A stretch of 64,000 nt of DNA from Globodera rostochiensis (GCA_018350325.1 JAEVLN010000013.1:1488001-1552000); one strand, 5' to 3'; numbered from the stretch's first letter, positions 10,254 through 21,090 are shown. Program-made: numbers and translations. The notes: generated from the sequence alone by a model not told the origin.

Positions 10254-11896
10254 TCAGTCTTCTTCTTTAACATTCTGATCAGCCTGGCCAGTCCCCAAAT
10301 TCAAATTCATTTTTTTTTTACCGAACACTTTGAACAATTGTTGTTGTTCAACCGCCACGGGTGCTGACAACGACGACAAGGACGACGTTCCGTTGTTGAA
10401 CACAGCAGTCGCCGGCACGGCGGGCGTGTCCAGCACAATCGGATGCTCAATGTGCCAGTCATAGGTGCGCGGGGTGTACACGCGGAACACCGGCAAAACG
10501 GTCAACCATTCGCCGCCAATGTTTGTGTTGCACTCGTGATGGACGCGCAGGTAAAATTCGGGTCTGCAAATTTGTTGGCATTTTTTGATTGTTGGCACTT
10601 TTTTTTGTTGAAATTCTTTGCCATACTTTTTCCTACATTTTTGCTTCGTTGCCACACTTTTCAGCATTTTTTCTTTTTTTGGCATTTTCTAATTTCTAAC
10701 ACTTTTGTTTGGCACATTTTTGCTTTGTTGGCACACTTTTCAAGAAATTATGAGCCTATTTTCTTTTTTGTTGGCACTTTCTGATTTAATATTCTTATTT
10801 TTTCGTTTTAACTAAATTGGATTTTATTTTTATTTAAAAATGTTTTTGTGACCGATTTATAGTGAGCCAATCGTGGTCCGATGCGCAGCCCTCCAACTTC
10901 CATAAGCCGCTCGGGTCGTCCACCTCAGTGAATGCCGCCTTGTCGTCCGAGTCTAACGGATTTTGGAATTGTGCCTAAACCCAATTCATTAGTTGACAAA
11001 AATTTACAGATTTTTTTGTTCATTATATAATTATTGAATATAAATTTTATTTATTTTTAAAAGTTAGCTGAAAATAAAAAATATATTTTTGCAATAATTT
11101 GCATTAGAGTTACCTATTAACACAAAATTTCAGATCGGACTTGAGGACCCGATTGACATTTCGATCGAGAATCTCGAACAATTTTTACCGATCTAGATTC
11201 GTTCGTGATCACTGAAAACCCCCAAAAATCTCTCGAAAAATGTTCGGCATTACGAAAGAGAATTTGATCAAGAATCTCGATCCGCTTGATTATTAATAAA
11301 AATAATATATTAGTTTTTTAAAATTAGTTTGGTATTTAATTTAATTAAAATATTTTAAATATTTATTAATAACATAAATATTAATTTTAATTAATAATTT
11401 GAACACAATGTAGAATTTTGCAGGCGTGGGCACGGATACGAATTTTCGTATCCGTATCTGTCCGTCCTCAAAATCTCGTATCCGTTATTCGTCCGTATCC
11501 GTGATCCCATATCCGGATATCTGCGGTATACAGCGGATATATCCGGATAATTCATATCCGTCATCTGTCCGTATCCGGATATATCCGGCTATATCCGCGG
11601 ATATCCGGATATCCGTGCCCACGCCTGGAATTTTGCATAAAATTTAACCGATAATAACATTTTATTTTTAATTTAAAATTGCACACATTTTGCGGGCTGT
11701 CCAAGTCCCAAAGTTCCACCACCGCCCCCAACACTTTGGACTGGTTTTTGTTGCACTTTAGCAGCCCGGTTGCCCACACGCATTCCGTGTTTGCTGACGC
11801 CGGCGGCGCCACCATTTGGAGGACGGCAAATGCCACAAATAGCGATGCCAATGGCATCATTAACATTGGGCAGCAACTGCTGCATTTTGGCCACAT
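10254..11896 (-). CDS. Transthyretin-like secreted protein
   Basis: Three exons: 11896-11687, 10974-10853 and 10563-10254 (213 residues, TGA stop). Residues 1-27 look like a signal peptide with a hydrophobic stretch MLMMPLASLFVAFAVLQMV. The mature start TECVWATGLLKCNK followed by ELWDLD is the typical opening of nematode transthyretin-like proteins, and LYLRVHHECN-type sequence (FYLRVHHECNTN) matches the conserved His-Asp/Glu-Cys region later in the domain. Introns are phase 0 and phase 2 and fit at both joins. The family consists of small secreted beta-sandwich proteins made in large numbers by nematodes, some acting in signalling or host interaction. This one is longer than the common 130-150 residues because of a Ser/Ala/Val-rich tail after the domain. 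Intron 1 contains a MITE (11421-11627). Confidence 0.85.
11421..11627. mobile_element. 207-bp hAT-like MITE of TATCCGGATA words, TSD GAATTTTG
   Basis: Exact 8-bp duplications GAATTTTG (11413-11420 and 11628-11635) flank inverted ends CAGGCGTGGGCACGGATA and its complement. The CAGG start and 8-bp duplication are hAT-like. The interior is nearly all variations of TATCCGGATA and CGTATCCG. It sits in intron 1 of the transthyretin-like gene. Confidence 0.85.
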
Positions 11897-12243
11897 TTTG
11901 ACAAATTTTAAAATTTGTAGACAAATTTTTGTTAAATATTCTTAACGGATAGTTGGGGGACTCCAAAATTCCCCCCATTTTTTTAACAAATTCCATCAAC
12001 AAATTTAAAATTTTTCTCAGCGGCGCCTATCGGCACCGAAACTGACCCAAAACCTCCAAAAAAAAATCCCGCTAATTTTTGTAAAAAAATTCCGGATTTA
12101 ATTCAGGAAAAGTCCGTAATCCGGACTCAAATGCTGAAATTTTCGGAAACCGCTTACATCTCCGATACTGCGCTTTTTTAATTGTTCCAAAATTTTAAAA
12201 ACGAGTAATGGCGCAATAATTGGCGAAGCGGGCGGGGGGGGGG

Positions 12244-12628
12244 GGTGCTAGGTCGTTTCGTAAAAAAAGCAAATGGGGCGCTTTTTAAAAGTTTTTTTGT
12301 TATAACTTTTTTTAAAGCTAAAACCAAATCAAGCAATTTTTGATATCATTTCGAAAGCATGCAATGGGTAGAAGCTTTTAAACGCAAAAGCTAAGCTATA
12401 GGACAATTCTCAAAAAAGTTGTGACCAACCAAAAAAGCGTTTTCTGGCCATAGCTTTTTTAAGATTTGGCCAATAGCTTAGCTTTTTTTTTTGCTAATAG
12501 CTTCTCCTCCTCCTAAGCTTTCGAATAATATTAAAATTGCTTGATTTGGTTTTAGCTTTGGAAGAAGTTATAACAAAAAAACTTTTAAAAAGCGCCCCAT
12601 TTGCCTTTTTTTACGAAACGCCCCAGCA
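12244..12628. mobile_element. Foldback element with ~80-bp inverted arms
   Basis: The left arm (12251-12345: GTTTCGTAAAAAAAGCAAAT, GGGGCGCTTTTTAAAAG, TTATAACTTTTTTTAAAGC, AACCAAATCAAGCAATTTT) is mirrored by the right arm (12525-12625). About 180 bp of A/T-rich sequence containing 'AAGCTTT' words lies between. No coding capacity and no clear target duplication. Confidence 0.65.
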
Positions 12629-12664
12629 CGGGCGGGGGAGGGGGGGGGGGAGGGGGGAATATTG

Positions 12665-13065
12665 CGGTTGATGCACGCGTGTCTCGGTCTCGAGTCTCGG
12701 GGTCAAGTCTCGGTCTTAAGTCTCGGGGTCAAGTCTCGGTCTTAAGTCTCGGGGTCAAGTCTCGGTCTCGATCTCGAGGTCAAGTCTCGGTCTCGGTCTC
12801 GAGGTCAAGTCTCGGTCTCGGTCTCGAGGTCAAGTCTCGGTCTCGAGTCTCGGGGTCAAGTCTCGGTCTTAAGTCTCGGGGTCAAGTCTCGGTCTCGATC
12901 TCGAGGTCAAGTCTCGGTCTCGGTCTCGAGGTCAAGTCTCGGTCTCGGTCTCGGGGTCAAGTCTCGGTCTTAAGTCTCGGGGTCAAGTCTCGGTCTCGGT
13001 CTCGAGGTCAAGTCTCGGTCTCGAGTCTCGGGTCTCGGTAAATTTTGGGCCTCGTGCATCACTAG
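12665..13065. repeat. GGTCTCGAGGTCAAGTCTC tandem array inside a TIR element
   Basis: About 20 irregular units of GTCAAGTCTCGGTCTC with CGAGG, CTTAAG or CGATC linkers. The edges TGATGCACGCGTG and CTCGTGCATCACTA are inverted, resembling the ends of the element at 48484-48592 (TAGTGATGCGCGAG). The reading frame across it is open only because the unit has no stop codon. A poly-G-rich tract (12630-12657) precedes it. Confidence 0.65.
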
Positions 13066-13915
13066 TACACAGACATAAATTGGCCCTCAAATTCGGCAGA
13101 ATAATTCGCAAAATTTGGACAGCCCAAAGAGGCGGGGGCGGGCGGGTGGCTCTTTGTTTTTCGGCGGTCCAATATATGTGCCTTAATTGTTTTTATCATC
13201 AAATAAATTGTTGCCGGGGGGGGGGAATTTGTACGGATTTGGGCGGGGGGAGGCGCGGTGGGGGGAATGAATGCGTCGCGCGAGCCATCCAAAATTGTAG
13301 CAAAATAATTGCGCGAGTTTTCCCCTCGGGGGAGGGGGGGGGGACGAATGTGTGAAGTGTTTGTTGTGTGTACTTAATACATGGATTTTTGCGCTTAATC
13401 CGCCCAATTTTTTGAACGAATTCAACAGAAAATGTGCGAATTATTTATGAAGAAGAAGCTGAGGACCGGCCGATTTTATTAAACAAAATTTCAGATTTAT
13501 TATTTTTCAAATTTAATTAAAAAATCCAATTATGTTTTTTCAAATCCTTAATTTGACCCTTGACCCCGGAGGGCGAATTACGATGCACCTATGCCAAATC
13601 TTGCAAAAAACGGAACTAGGATAACATTAAATTAATGGAATCGTGTCGACAAATAGCGTTTTGAGTTTTTTTCTCCAGTAAAAAATTGACACGCACTTCG
13701 ATGCACGTAACTTTTGTTAGATGCATCATATCCTTCTCAAATTTTCACCATCCCTAAAAAACAAAATAAGGATTTTTTTAACATTAAAAATTAGCATAAA
13801 CATTGAATTCACGGAGTTATAGTCAAAAACGTTTAAATTCTTCAGACCAATTTTTTCAAAACATTAATTGGAATTTTCTCCCATTCCGACTGGAGATGCG
13901 CAAAGAGTTCATCCC
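13066..13915. other. Spacer with G-runs, no recognised gene
   Basis: It contains several runs of 8-9 G (around 13217-13265 and 13325-13340) and ordinary A/T-rich sequence. A 20-base stretch at about 13566-13586 (CGGAGGGCGAATTACGATGC) reappears inverted near 51330-51350, hinting at a dispersed repeat. No exon supported. Confidence 0.4.
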
Positions 13916-14030
13916 CATTTCTGAACCGCCGTCCCCTCAGCTGCCGTCCAATGCCACACCATCACAGTTCCAGCGCCAAACTTCACTGTTGGGACGATGT
14001 ACCGCTGGCTGGCTTCAACAGCTTTAAAAG
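13916..14030 (-). pseudogene. Tc1-type transposase fragment
   Basis: On the minus strand the sequence reads YIVPTVKFGAGTVMVWHWTA. This matches the conserved Tc1/mariner transposase block normally written as a Gly-rich turn plus S-V-M-V-W. The frame stops soon after (QKWG then stop) and nothing recognisable of the DDE domain is seen on either side. It is a short dead remnant. Identification rests on this one motif. Confidence 0.5.
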
Positions 14031-14610
14031 CTGCTATGACAATTTTCATCCCAAATATGTTTTGGGCATATACTTATGTCCGATACTGTATGTGCAGGGC
14101 TGCTACTTTTACGCAAATGCCTATTTTTTCTGCGAACTTGGCACAGTGAGTTAAGCACGAAAAACATGTTTTAGCTTTATTTGGAGCTTCTAGAGTGGAC
14201 TTTATTTATAATGCCTATTTTGGAGTTTTTGTGCCTAATGCCTATTTTGGGGTTTTTGTTATTTCGACATTTTTGGCGACTTTTTTCAGAGTTTTGAGAT
14301 ATTTTGCAAAAAATGCCAAAAATAAAGGCAAAAGCTACCTGGATTAACAAAAATTAAATTTAGGACCTCAAACTCTTCTACCCGAATCTATACATCTCAC
14401 GTGTTTATGACATGGTCTAAATCGTGTTTGTGAACAAATTCGGATGCGCTTTACGTCGGAAAAATCGAAAAGAACAGATCGTCCCTTTACCCTTGAAACA
14501 CACACCTACTAAGCCCCGTGTAAACTAATGAAAATCCAAAAAAGAAAAGGGGAAATTGTGATCGTTGTGTTCATTGTTCTTTCCCTCTGTCATCAATGCT
14601 TCGGATGGTT

Positions 14611-15182
14611 TTAATTGAAAAAGTTGCAAAAGGAATTTCTCCCATTCGGGTTCTTCCATCGAGTATTGCCAGCCGGGTTCGTCGATTGAGTATTGCCAGC
14701 CGGGTTCGTCGATTGAGTATTGCCAGCCGGGTTCGTCGATTGAGTATTGCCAGCCGGGTTCGTCGATTGAGTACTGCCAGCCGGGTTCGTCGATTGAGTA
14801 CTGCCAGCCGGGTTCGTCGATTGAGTACTGCCAGCCGGGTGGTATTGTTGCGATTGCAAGGCCTGCGACATGTTAGCCGAGCCAGCCGGGTTCCTCCACG
14901 TAGTACTGCGGGTTTGGGGGGGGGGTGGCAGGTGGATGATGAACAAAAAATCGAAACAACATTTTGAACTCACGGCATGTTCGACATGTCCGGATTAGGA
15001 TGTGACTGATCAAAGCTGATCATTTGTGTTGAAGGATGTGACTGATCAAAGTTAGTTGATCTTGATGGCGGCCTTGGCAGCAGCTTGGCCCGTTTTCTTT
15101 TTTCTTCTTTGGGTGCTCCAGCGCAACATGCAAACAGTCCCAGAATGGCGAGCAGTACAAGCACAATGACGGGTCGTCGCAT
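14611..15182 (-). CDS. Secreted basic repeat protein A (effector-like)
   Basis: Two exons, 15182-14974 and 14905-14611, join in phase 2 (donor CC|GTGAGTT, acceptor CCCGCAG) to give 167 residues. A signal peptide of about 22 residues (MRRPVIVLVLLAILGLFACC, then AGA) is followed by a basic patch KEEKRKRAK, two FDQSHP motifs, then about eight copies of a nine-residue unit NPAGSTQST or NPAGNTQST, ending in an Asn/Phe tail. The ATG lies 104 bp downstream of an ATGCCA motif in a promoter segment shared with genes A' and 2. The composition (secretion signal, nuclear-localisation-like patch, tandem repeats) fits a plant-parasitic nematode effector, but that role is inference. No known family recognised. 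Confidence 0.7.
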
Positions 15183-15500
15183 ATTTCTGTCTTAAATTTT
15201 GTTGAAAGAAATTTTATGATATTATTGGCCCGGGCTGTAAAATTTATGGCAAAAAAAGAAAAGAATGAATGATTAGGTTTGACAAATGCCATCCCCTTAA
15301 ATTGGCTTCTCTAAGCTCCCCCAGAAGAATGACGACAAAAAATGTGACTTTTTTCCAATAAAAATTTCCTTTTCAGATCGATTTTTCACGTAAAAATATT
15401 ATTTTATTAAAGAAATTTATATCCAATAAACAATTTGATTGGAAATTTGAAGGGGAAAATTTGAATTTTTATTATTACTTATATTAATGGAATGCTTTCA
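15183..15500 (-). promoter_or_regulatory. Conserved effector-type promoter segment (gene A)
   Basis: On the minus strand this segment contains, in order, CCCCTTCAAATTTCC, a TTATTGGATATAAATTTCTT tract, an AAAAATCGATC core, AAAAGTCACATTTT, then GGATGGCATTTGTCAAAC about 104 bp before the ATG. The same order of blocks is found before gene A' and before gene 2 (52600-52760) despite unrelated coding sequences. The ATGCCA inside it (15286-15291) matches the DOG box. Confidence 0.6.
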
Positions 15501-15714
15501 AAAAGTTTTAGTAAGTTGAATTGCAAAAACTTCATATGTAGCGCAACAGCCGATCGAGAGTTCGTCGAGATTTTTCGAGATTCTCGATCGGTCCTCACAA
15601 AATGGGCTAACAGAACAATGGCAATGCCGGACGACTTCATTTTGGTTACTGTGGATTTGTTAAATTTGTCAAAAATTGTGTCGGCAAAAATGAAAGGAGC
15701 GTGAATGCTTTCAC

Positions 15715-16440
15715 TAGGCAAATGTGCCGTCCTTTTTATTTAGCCACAAAACAATGCGCGCGCCTTTGGCACGGCACAAAAAGTCAGACGTGAAAAGGGC
15801 ATTTATTTATGCCCTAAATCATATGCCTTTGAAAAATGCCAAAAAAAAGAAGCAAATAATAATTTTGTTTCTTTGTTTGCTGCGCAAAAAGCTGAGAGAG
15901 ACGTGAAAAGGGCATTTATTTATGCCCTAAATCATATGCTTTTGAAACATAGATGGCCAAGGGGGGGGCAGGGAGGCCAACTCAACTGCGGTAAAATATG
16001 GCAACCGGCTCCAAAAATATGGTATTTTTATGGCATCGAGGGGTCAAAAATATGGCATTTTTATGGCATCGAGGGGTCAAAAATATGTTTAAGAATGTTC
16101 CAAAAACGTAAATTTTTTTGATAATTTTGCTTCACTGTTGGGGGAGGGGGGGGGGGGGGGGGTCGGCGGTGCCGATAGGCGTCGCCGAGAAAATTTTGAA
16201 TTTTTAACTCTCATTTGTTAAGAAAATATGGCAAAATTATGGCAAATGTGGAAATATGGCAAACAATAAGGCATTAAAATTATGGCATTTGCCTTAAAAA
16301 TAAGGCAATTTGGCATCCCTGGAATAACATCACAAATGTAATTTTTTGGCCCAATTTTTCTTAACAAATTGAGTCAAAAACCCGAAAAAATTTCCCGGCG
16401 GCACCTACCGGCACCGCCGACGCACCCACCCCCTCGCCTA
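15715..16440. repeat. Dispersed repeat block with TATGGCA-rich element
   Basis: It holds GCGCGCCTTTGGCACGGCAC and two copies of AGGGCATTTATTTATGCCCT (an inverted repeat), then an element beginning CAGGGAGGCCAACTC (15967) and ending TTGGCATCCCTG (16321) filled with ATATGGCAATTTT words. Further copies are at 20040-20640, 26580-26830 and, in part, 21498-21658 and 29650-29830. No gene. Confidence 0.6.
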
Positions 16441-16475
16441 AAAAGTAGTTGTGGCGGGGACAAAAGAAATGGGAC

Positions 16476-16552
16476 GCCCCGGTAGCTCAGTTGGAAAAGC
16501 TGCCCACGGATTGGGTGGAGAACGTGGGTTCGACTCCCACCCGGGGTTACCA
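16476..16552 (+). tRNA. tRNA-like sequence, degenerate anticodon arm
   Basis: The acceptor arm GCCCCGG/CCGGGGT, the D-arm GCTCAGTTGGAAAAGC and a perfect T-arm (GTGGG TTCGACT CCCAC) are all present, with ACCA following. The anticodon arm, however, pairs as GCCCA/TGGGT around a 5-base loop CGGAT, so no normal anticodon can be assigned. Four more copies exist in the window. I regard them as tRNA-derived repeats rather than working tRNAs. Confidence 0.5.
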
Positions 16553-16569
16553 GTTTGCCTATTCTTTAC

Positions 16570-17503
16570 TAGTGCTCGGCAATGGCATCGATACGATATA
16601 TCGAACGATATTTCGATAAAATATAAAATATCGGTATCGAAAAATATCGAAAAAAAACCGATATATCGCGATATTTTTTCGTAAAATTTTTTTAAAACTA
16701 ATATGCAAAAACCGTCATAAAACAATCAATATTTATAAGCCAATGTCGGCAATGCTTTGTTAAGGAAGATCAACATTTCTGCTGTCTCAGGCCAAAGGCT
16801 CGAACGCCGCACCACCTTTTTGTCCAAACTGTTCAGTCCGCCTGTAATTTCTGAGAAAGTAAAAATGTAAAAATCATTTGTTCACCGCTTCCTCCCACTG
16901 ATGAATTTTTTGAGTGAACATGAAGGGACTTCTCTTTCTTTTTATTGTTTCAAGTATTTTTCCTCAAATTCAGGATGCTTTTTCAGATGACCGTTAAACC
17001 TGCTGTATTCCCAGCAGTGGTTTTGATTATTTTCCCGTATTCGTTACATTCGCTCTCATCCTTACTAAGTTTTATAAATCTAAGTCCAATATTGCGAAAC
17101 AGAACTCATAATTAATTTAAAATATGAAAAAAGTTGTGGCTGGTGGTAAGTTGGAGACGCATAAATTGTTTGTGTTGTGGATGAAAATTTTTTTTCATCT
17201 AGCGAGCTGTCCTGAGATTCAATTCCAAAGTGTCATTTTTGCTGCGATAAAATATCGCGATATTTTAACTTTTCGATACGATATATCGAACGATATTTCG
17301 ATAAAATATCGATATCGAAAAATATCGAATTCCTAACATTTTTCCGATACGATATATCGAACGATATTTCGATAAAATATCGGTATCGAAAAATATCGAA
17401 TTCCTAACATTTTTCCGATACGATATATCGAACGATATTTCGATATAAATATCGCGATATATCGCGATATTTTTATCGAAATATCGTATCGTGCCGAGCA
17501 CTA
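16570..17503. mobile_element. 934-bp hAT-like element of ATATCGATA words, TSD TTCTTTAC
   Basis: Perfect 8-bp duplications TTCTTTAC (16562-16569, 17504-17511) flank inverted ends TAGTGCTCGGCA / TGCCGAGCACTA. Both ends are filled with self-complementary words such as CGATATATCG and GATATTTCGATAAAATATCG, while the middle (16720-17240) is ordinary A/T-rich DNA without a transposase ORF. Confidence 0.85.
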
Positions 17504-17614
17504 TTCTTTACTTTGGAAAAATCGCGCGAAAAAACACGGGTGGCGCTCAGTTGGCTTGCCATTTAAGCACCGGCGCTCAGATGATAACCTCGCAACGCTC
17601 AAGCCGAGAGTAGG

Positions 17615-18545
17615 AGGTCATTACCGTCCCGCCACTACCGCTACGAGCCACTACCGTCCCAACCAATTTTTTTGAACCGCAAAATTTTAGTAAATATAAA
17701 CAAAGGTTAAATTTTCGGCGCGCCAACGAAACTCCCAAGCCACAAAACACCACCCAATCAGCCAAAACCAAGAACTACCCAACAAAAAATTTTTTTTTGT
17801 TATAAGTCAAAAAGTTTGAGTTAGGGGTATACAAGGGCGTAGATCCGAATCTGGCCTCCATTTTGCCCAATTCTAAATCCCGGATCTGAATTCATGCTTC
17901 TTAATCGATTTTACGCCCCAGAAATCCCCTTGAAAAACTATTTTGAATTTTTGAAAATTTGTTCGAATCCGGGTCGGGGGTTCGAAATTGGTCAAAATGG
18001 AGGTCAGCTTCGGTACGCCCTTGTATACCAGGGATGGGAGCCGACGACCTCGAAAAATTTCGGAAATCGGAATTCCGAGGCCTTAAAATTTTTTGGAAAT
18101 CGGAAATCGGAATTCCGGGGTCTCAAAAAATTTCGGAAATCGGAAATCGGAATTCCGACCATTCCTGTTGTATACCCCTAACACAAACTTTTTGTCGACT
18201 TATAAAAAATTTTGTTTTTTGGGTATTTCGTGCCAGCACTGGCCGCTCTCGAAGATTTTCTGCCCAAAATCTTAATCGATTGCTCGATGCTTCATTACCT
18301 GATAAAATTTTGTTAACGGATAAAATTTAGAAAATATTTTGGGTGGGACGGTAGTGGCCGGGACGGTAATGGCCTGGAACGGTAGTGGCCGGGACGGTAA
18401 TGGCCTGGAACGGTAGTGGCCGGGACGGTAATGGCCTGGAACGGTAGTGGCCGGGACGGTAATGGCCTGGGACGGTAGTGGCCGGGACGGTAATGGCCTG
18501 GGACGGTAGTGGCCGGGACGGTAATGGCCTGGGACGGTACTAATG
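17615..18545. mobile_element. Composite element with CATTACCGTCCC termini
   Basis: The left end AGGTCATTACCGTCCC is mirrored at the right by a run of GGGACGGTAATGGCCT units (about 31-bp period, 18340-18540, with an alternating GGTAGTGGCC half). Inside lies a second palindromic element (TTAGGGGTATACAAGGGCG at 17820 against its complement ending 18181), itself split by the MITE at 18029-18167. No coding capacity. Confidence 0.55.
18029..18167. mobile_element. 139-bp hAT-like MITE of CGGAATTCCG words, TSD TTGTATAC
   Basis: TTGTATAC repeats exactly on both sides (18021-18028, 18168-18175). The ends CAGGGATGG / CCATTCCTG are inverted. The interior is TTTCGGAAATCGGAATTCCG repeated. It is the same family as 41951-42112 in opposite orientation, which shares the GGAGCCGACGACCTC segment. 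Confidence 0.85.
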
Positions 18546-18875
18546 CCTATTTGTGCCTATTTCGACATTTTCATGCCTATTTCGACATTTTTGGCTATGC
18601 AAAAAATGCCAAAAAAATAAAGGCAAAAGCTACCTGGAATTTAGGGACTCAAACTCTTCTACCCGAATCTCATACATCTCACGTGTTTATGACATGGTCT
18701 AAATCGTGTTTGTGAACAAATTCGGATGCGCTTTACGTCGGAAAATATCTAAAAGAACAGATCGTCCCTTTACCCTTGAAACACACACCTACTAAGCCCC
18801 GTGTAAACTAATGAAAATCCAAAAAAGAAAAGGGGAAATTGTGATCGTTGTGTCCATTGTTCTTTCCCTCTGTCA

Positions 18876-19537
18876 TCAATGTTTCGGATGCTTTTGTTTG
18901 AAAGGGTTGTAAAAGAAATTTCTCCCTCCCGGGTTCGTCGATTGAGTATTGCCAGCCGTGTTCGTCCATTGAGTATTGCCAGCCGGGTTCGTCCATTGAG
19001 TATTGCCAGCCGGGTGGTATTGTTGCGATTCAAAGTTCAGCATGTTAGCCGAATCAGCCGGGTTCGTCCACGTAGTACTGCGGGTTTGGGGGGGGGGGTG
19101 GCAGGTGGATGATGAACAAAAAATCGAAACAACATTTTGAACTCACGGCATGTTCGACATGTTCGGATTAGGATGATGTGACTGATCAAAGCTGATCATT
19201 TGTCTTGAATGATTTGGGGACAGGGGGGGGGGATCAAAAATTCGAAACAACATATTGAACTCACGGGACGTTCGACATGCCCGGATGTGACTGATCAAAG
19301 TTAATTGATCTTAAACGATTGTTGGCTTTGTTGAGTAATACAATTTTGAACATACTCTCGCCCGGTATGTCGCTGTACAACTTCGCGAAAATCTGTTGAG
19401 TTCGGGTTAAGAAAAATAGATTGCGGCCTTGGCAGCAGCTTGGCCCGTTTTCTTTTTTCTTCTTTGGGTGCTCCAGCGCAACATGCAAACAGTCCCAGAA
19501 TGGCGAGCAGTACAAGCACAATGACGGGTCGTCGCAT
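18876..19537 (-). CDS. Secreted basic repeat protein A' (paralogue of A)
   Basis: Four exons, 19537-19356, 19309-19265, 19203-19147 and 19077-18876, with phases 2, 2 and 2 all consistent, give 161 residues. The signal peptide and basic patch are identical to gene A. Exon 1 continues with TDFREVVQRHTGRE, which resembles KDFRNVVPHLTAE of gene 1 and is absent from A. The FDQSHP motif is carried by two separate small exons (INFDQSHPGMSNVP and MISFDQSHHPNPNMSNMP) that are duplicates of each other including the GTGAGTT donor. The last exon has only about four repeat units (NPAGNTQWT) and a different tail (KQKHPKH). Without splicing the first frame stops at 19301. Function unknown; effector-like. 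Confidence 0.65.
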
Positions 19538-19860
19538 ATTTCTGTCTTAAATTTTGTTGAAAGAAATTTTATGATATGTATTGGCCCGGGCTGTAAAATT
19601 TATGGCAAAAAAGAAAAGAATGAATGATTAGGTTTGACAAATGCCATCCCCTTATTGGCTTCTCTAAGCTCCCCCAGAAGAATGACGACAAAAAATGTGA
19701 CTTTTTTCCAATAAAAATTTCCTTTTCAGATCGATTTTTCACGTAAAAATATTATTTTATTAAAGAAATTTATATCCAATAAACAATTTGATTGGAAATT
19801 TTGAAGGGGAAAATTTTGAATTTTTATTATTACTTATATTAATGGAATGCTTTCAAAAAG
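19538..19860 (-). promoter_or_regulatory. Conserved effector-type promoter segment (gene A')
   Basis: Near-identical to the promoter of gene A, with ATGCCA at 19641-19646, again 104 bp before the ATG, and the TGAAAAATCGATC and TTTATTGGATATAAATTTC blocks. Confidence 0.6.
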
Positions 19861-20835
19861 TTTTAGTAAGTTGAATTGCAAAAACTTCATATGTAGCGCA
19901 ACAGCCGATCGAGAGTTCGTCGAGATTTTTCGAGATTCTCGATCGGTCCTCACAAAATGGGCTAACAGAACAATGGCAATGCCGGACGACTTCATTTTGG
20001 TTAGTGTGTTGTTAAATTTGTCAAAAAATGTGTCGGCAAAAATGAAAGGAGCGCGAATGCTTTCACTAGGCACTTGTGCCATCCTTTTTATTTGGCCACA
20101 AAACAATGCGCGCGCCTTTGGCACGGCACAAAAAGTCAGACGTGAAAAGGGCATTTATTTATTAATTTGCACTAAATCATATGCCTTTGAAAAATGCCAA
20201 AAAAAAAGAAGCAAATAATAATTTAGCTTCTTTGTTTGCTGCGCAAAAAGCTGAGAGAGACGTGAAAAGGGCATTTATTTATGCCCTAAATCATATGCTT
20301 TTGAAACATAGATGGCCAAGGGGGGGGGGCAGGGAGGCCAACTCAACTGCGGTAAAATATGGCAACCGGCTCCAAAAATATGGCATTTTTATGGCATGTT
20401 TTCTTTAAGAATGTTCAAAAACTAAATTTTTTTGATAATTCTGCTTCACTGTTGGGGGAGGGGGGGGGGGGGGGTCGGCGGTGCCGATAGGCGCCGCCGA
20501 GAAAATTTTGAATTTTTAACTCTCATTTGTTAAGAAAATATGGCAAAATTACGGCAGTGTGGAAATATGGCAAACAATAAGGCAAATTTCCAAAATTATG
20601 GTATTTGCCTTAAAAATAAGGCAATTTGGCATCCCTGGGGGGGGGTCAGACCCCCCCCCCCCCCTACATCGCCGCACTCGGGCACTCCCCACTATAGCAA
20701 CTTCGCACCAAAATTTTGAAAAAGCAAATTTTTTCTTAGCGTAGGAAAAATAGAGTGAGGAATAACATCGCAAATGTAATTTTTTTGGCCCAATTTTTCT
20801 TAACAAATTGAGTCAAAAACCCCAAAAAATTTCCC

Positions 20836-21090
20836 GACGGCTGGACCTCTTCCATTCTTAAAAAAGCATCAAAAATTACCGTATTTTTTTAAATTTTGGT
20901 CGCAAATCTGTTAACAAATTGAACAAAAAATTCCAAAATTTTCTCGGCGGCGCCTATCGGCATCGCCTGACGCACCCACTAAAAGTAGTTGGTGTAAGGA
21001 TGAGAGAGAATTCCGCTGGTTGGACGTGGACGGTTAAAACGCCTATGGCGGGGGCAAAAGATCACCCATAAAGAAGAAAGCAAATGGGAC
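20836..21090. other. Short spacer with inverted GGCGCC box
   Basis: It holds the reverse form of the GGTGCCGATAGGCGCCGCCG box (20940-20970) and no exon I can support. Confidence 0.4.

Larger units (their letters stand above)
14260..16400. repeat. Segmental duplication, copy 1
   Basis: This block and 18560-20835 align over their whole length in direct orientation, about 4.3 kb apart: the TGCCTATTTCGACATTTTTGG edge, a secreted-protein gene, its promoter, a GCACGGCACAAAAAGTCAG repeat, a 'TATGGCAACCGGCTCC' element and the poly-G/TCGGCGGTGCC box. Non-coding parts are nearly identical, whereas the genes differ in repeat number and splice structure. Confidence 0.8.
18560..20835. repeat. Segmental duplication, copy 2
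   Basis: Direct copy of 14260-16400 (see there). Compared with copy 1 it has an altered effector gene, a shorter 'TATGGCA' element and an extra G-run/C-run palindrome (20635-20665). Confidence 0.8.

Noticed and set aside
9875..10273. Pro/Arg-rich 132-residue ORF on the minus strand
   Set aside because: It translates a G-rich minisatellite; no start context, no splice support.
12601..13041. Ser/Arg repeat ORF of 146 residues resembling an SR protein
   Set aside because: It is a CTCGAGG-type tandem array with inverted ends; open only because the unit lacks stop codons.
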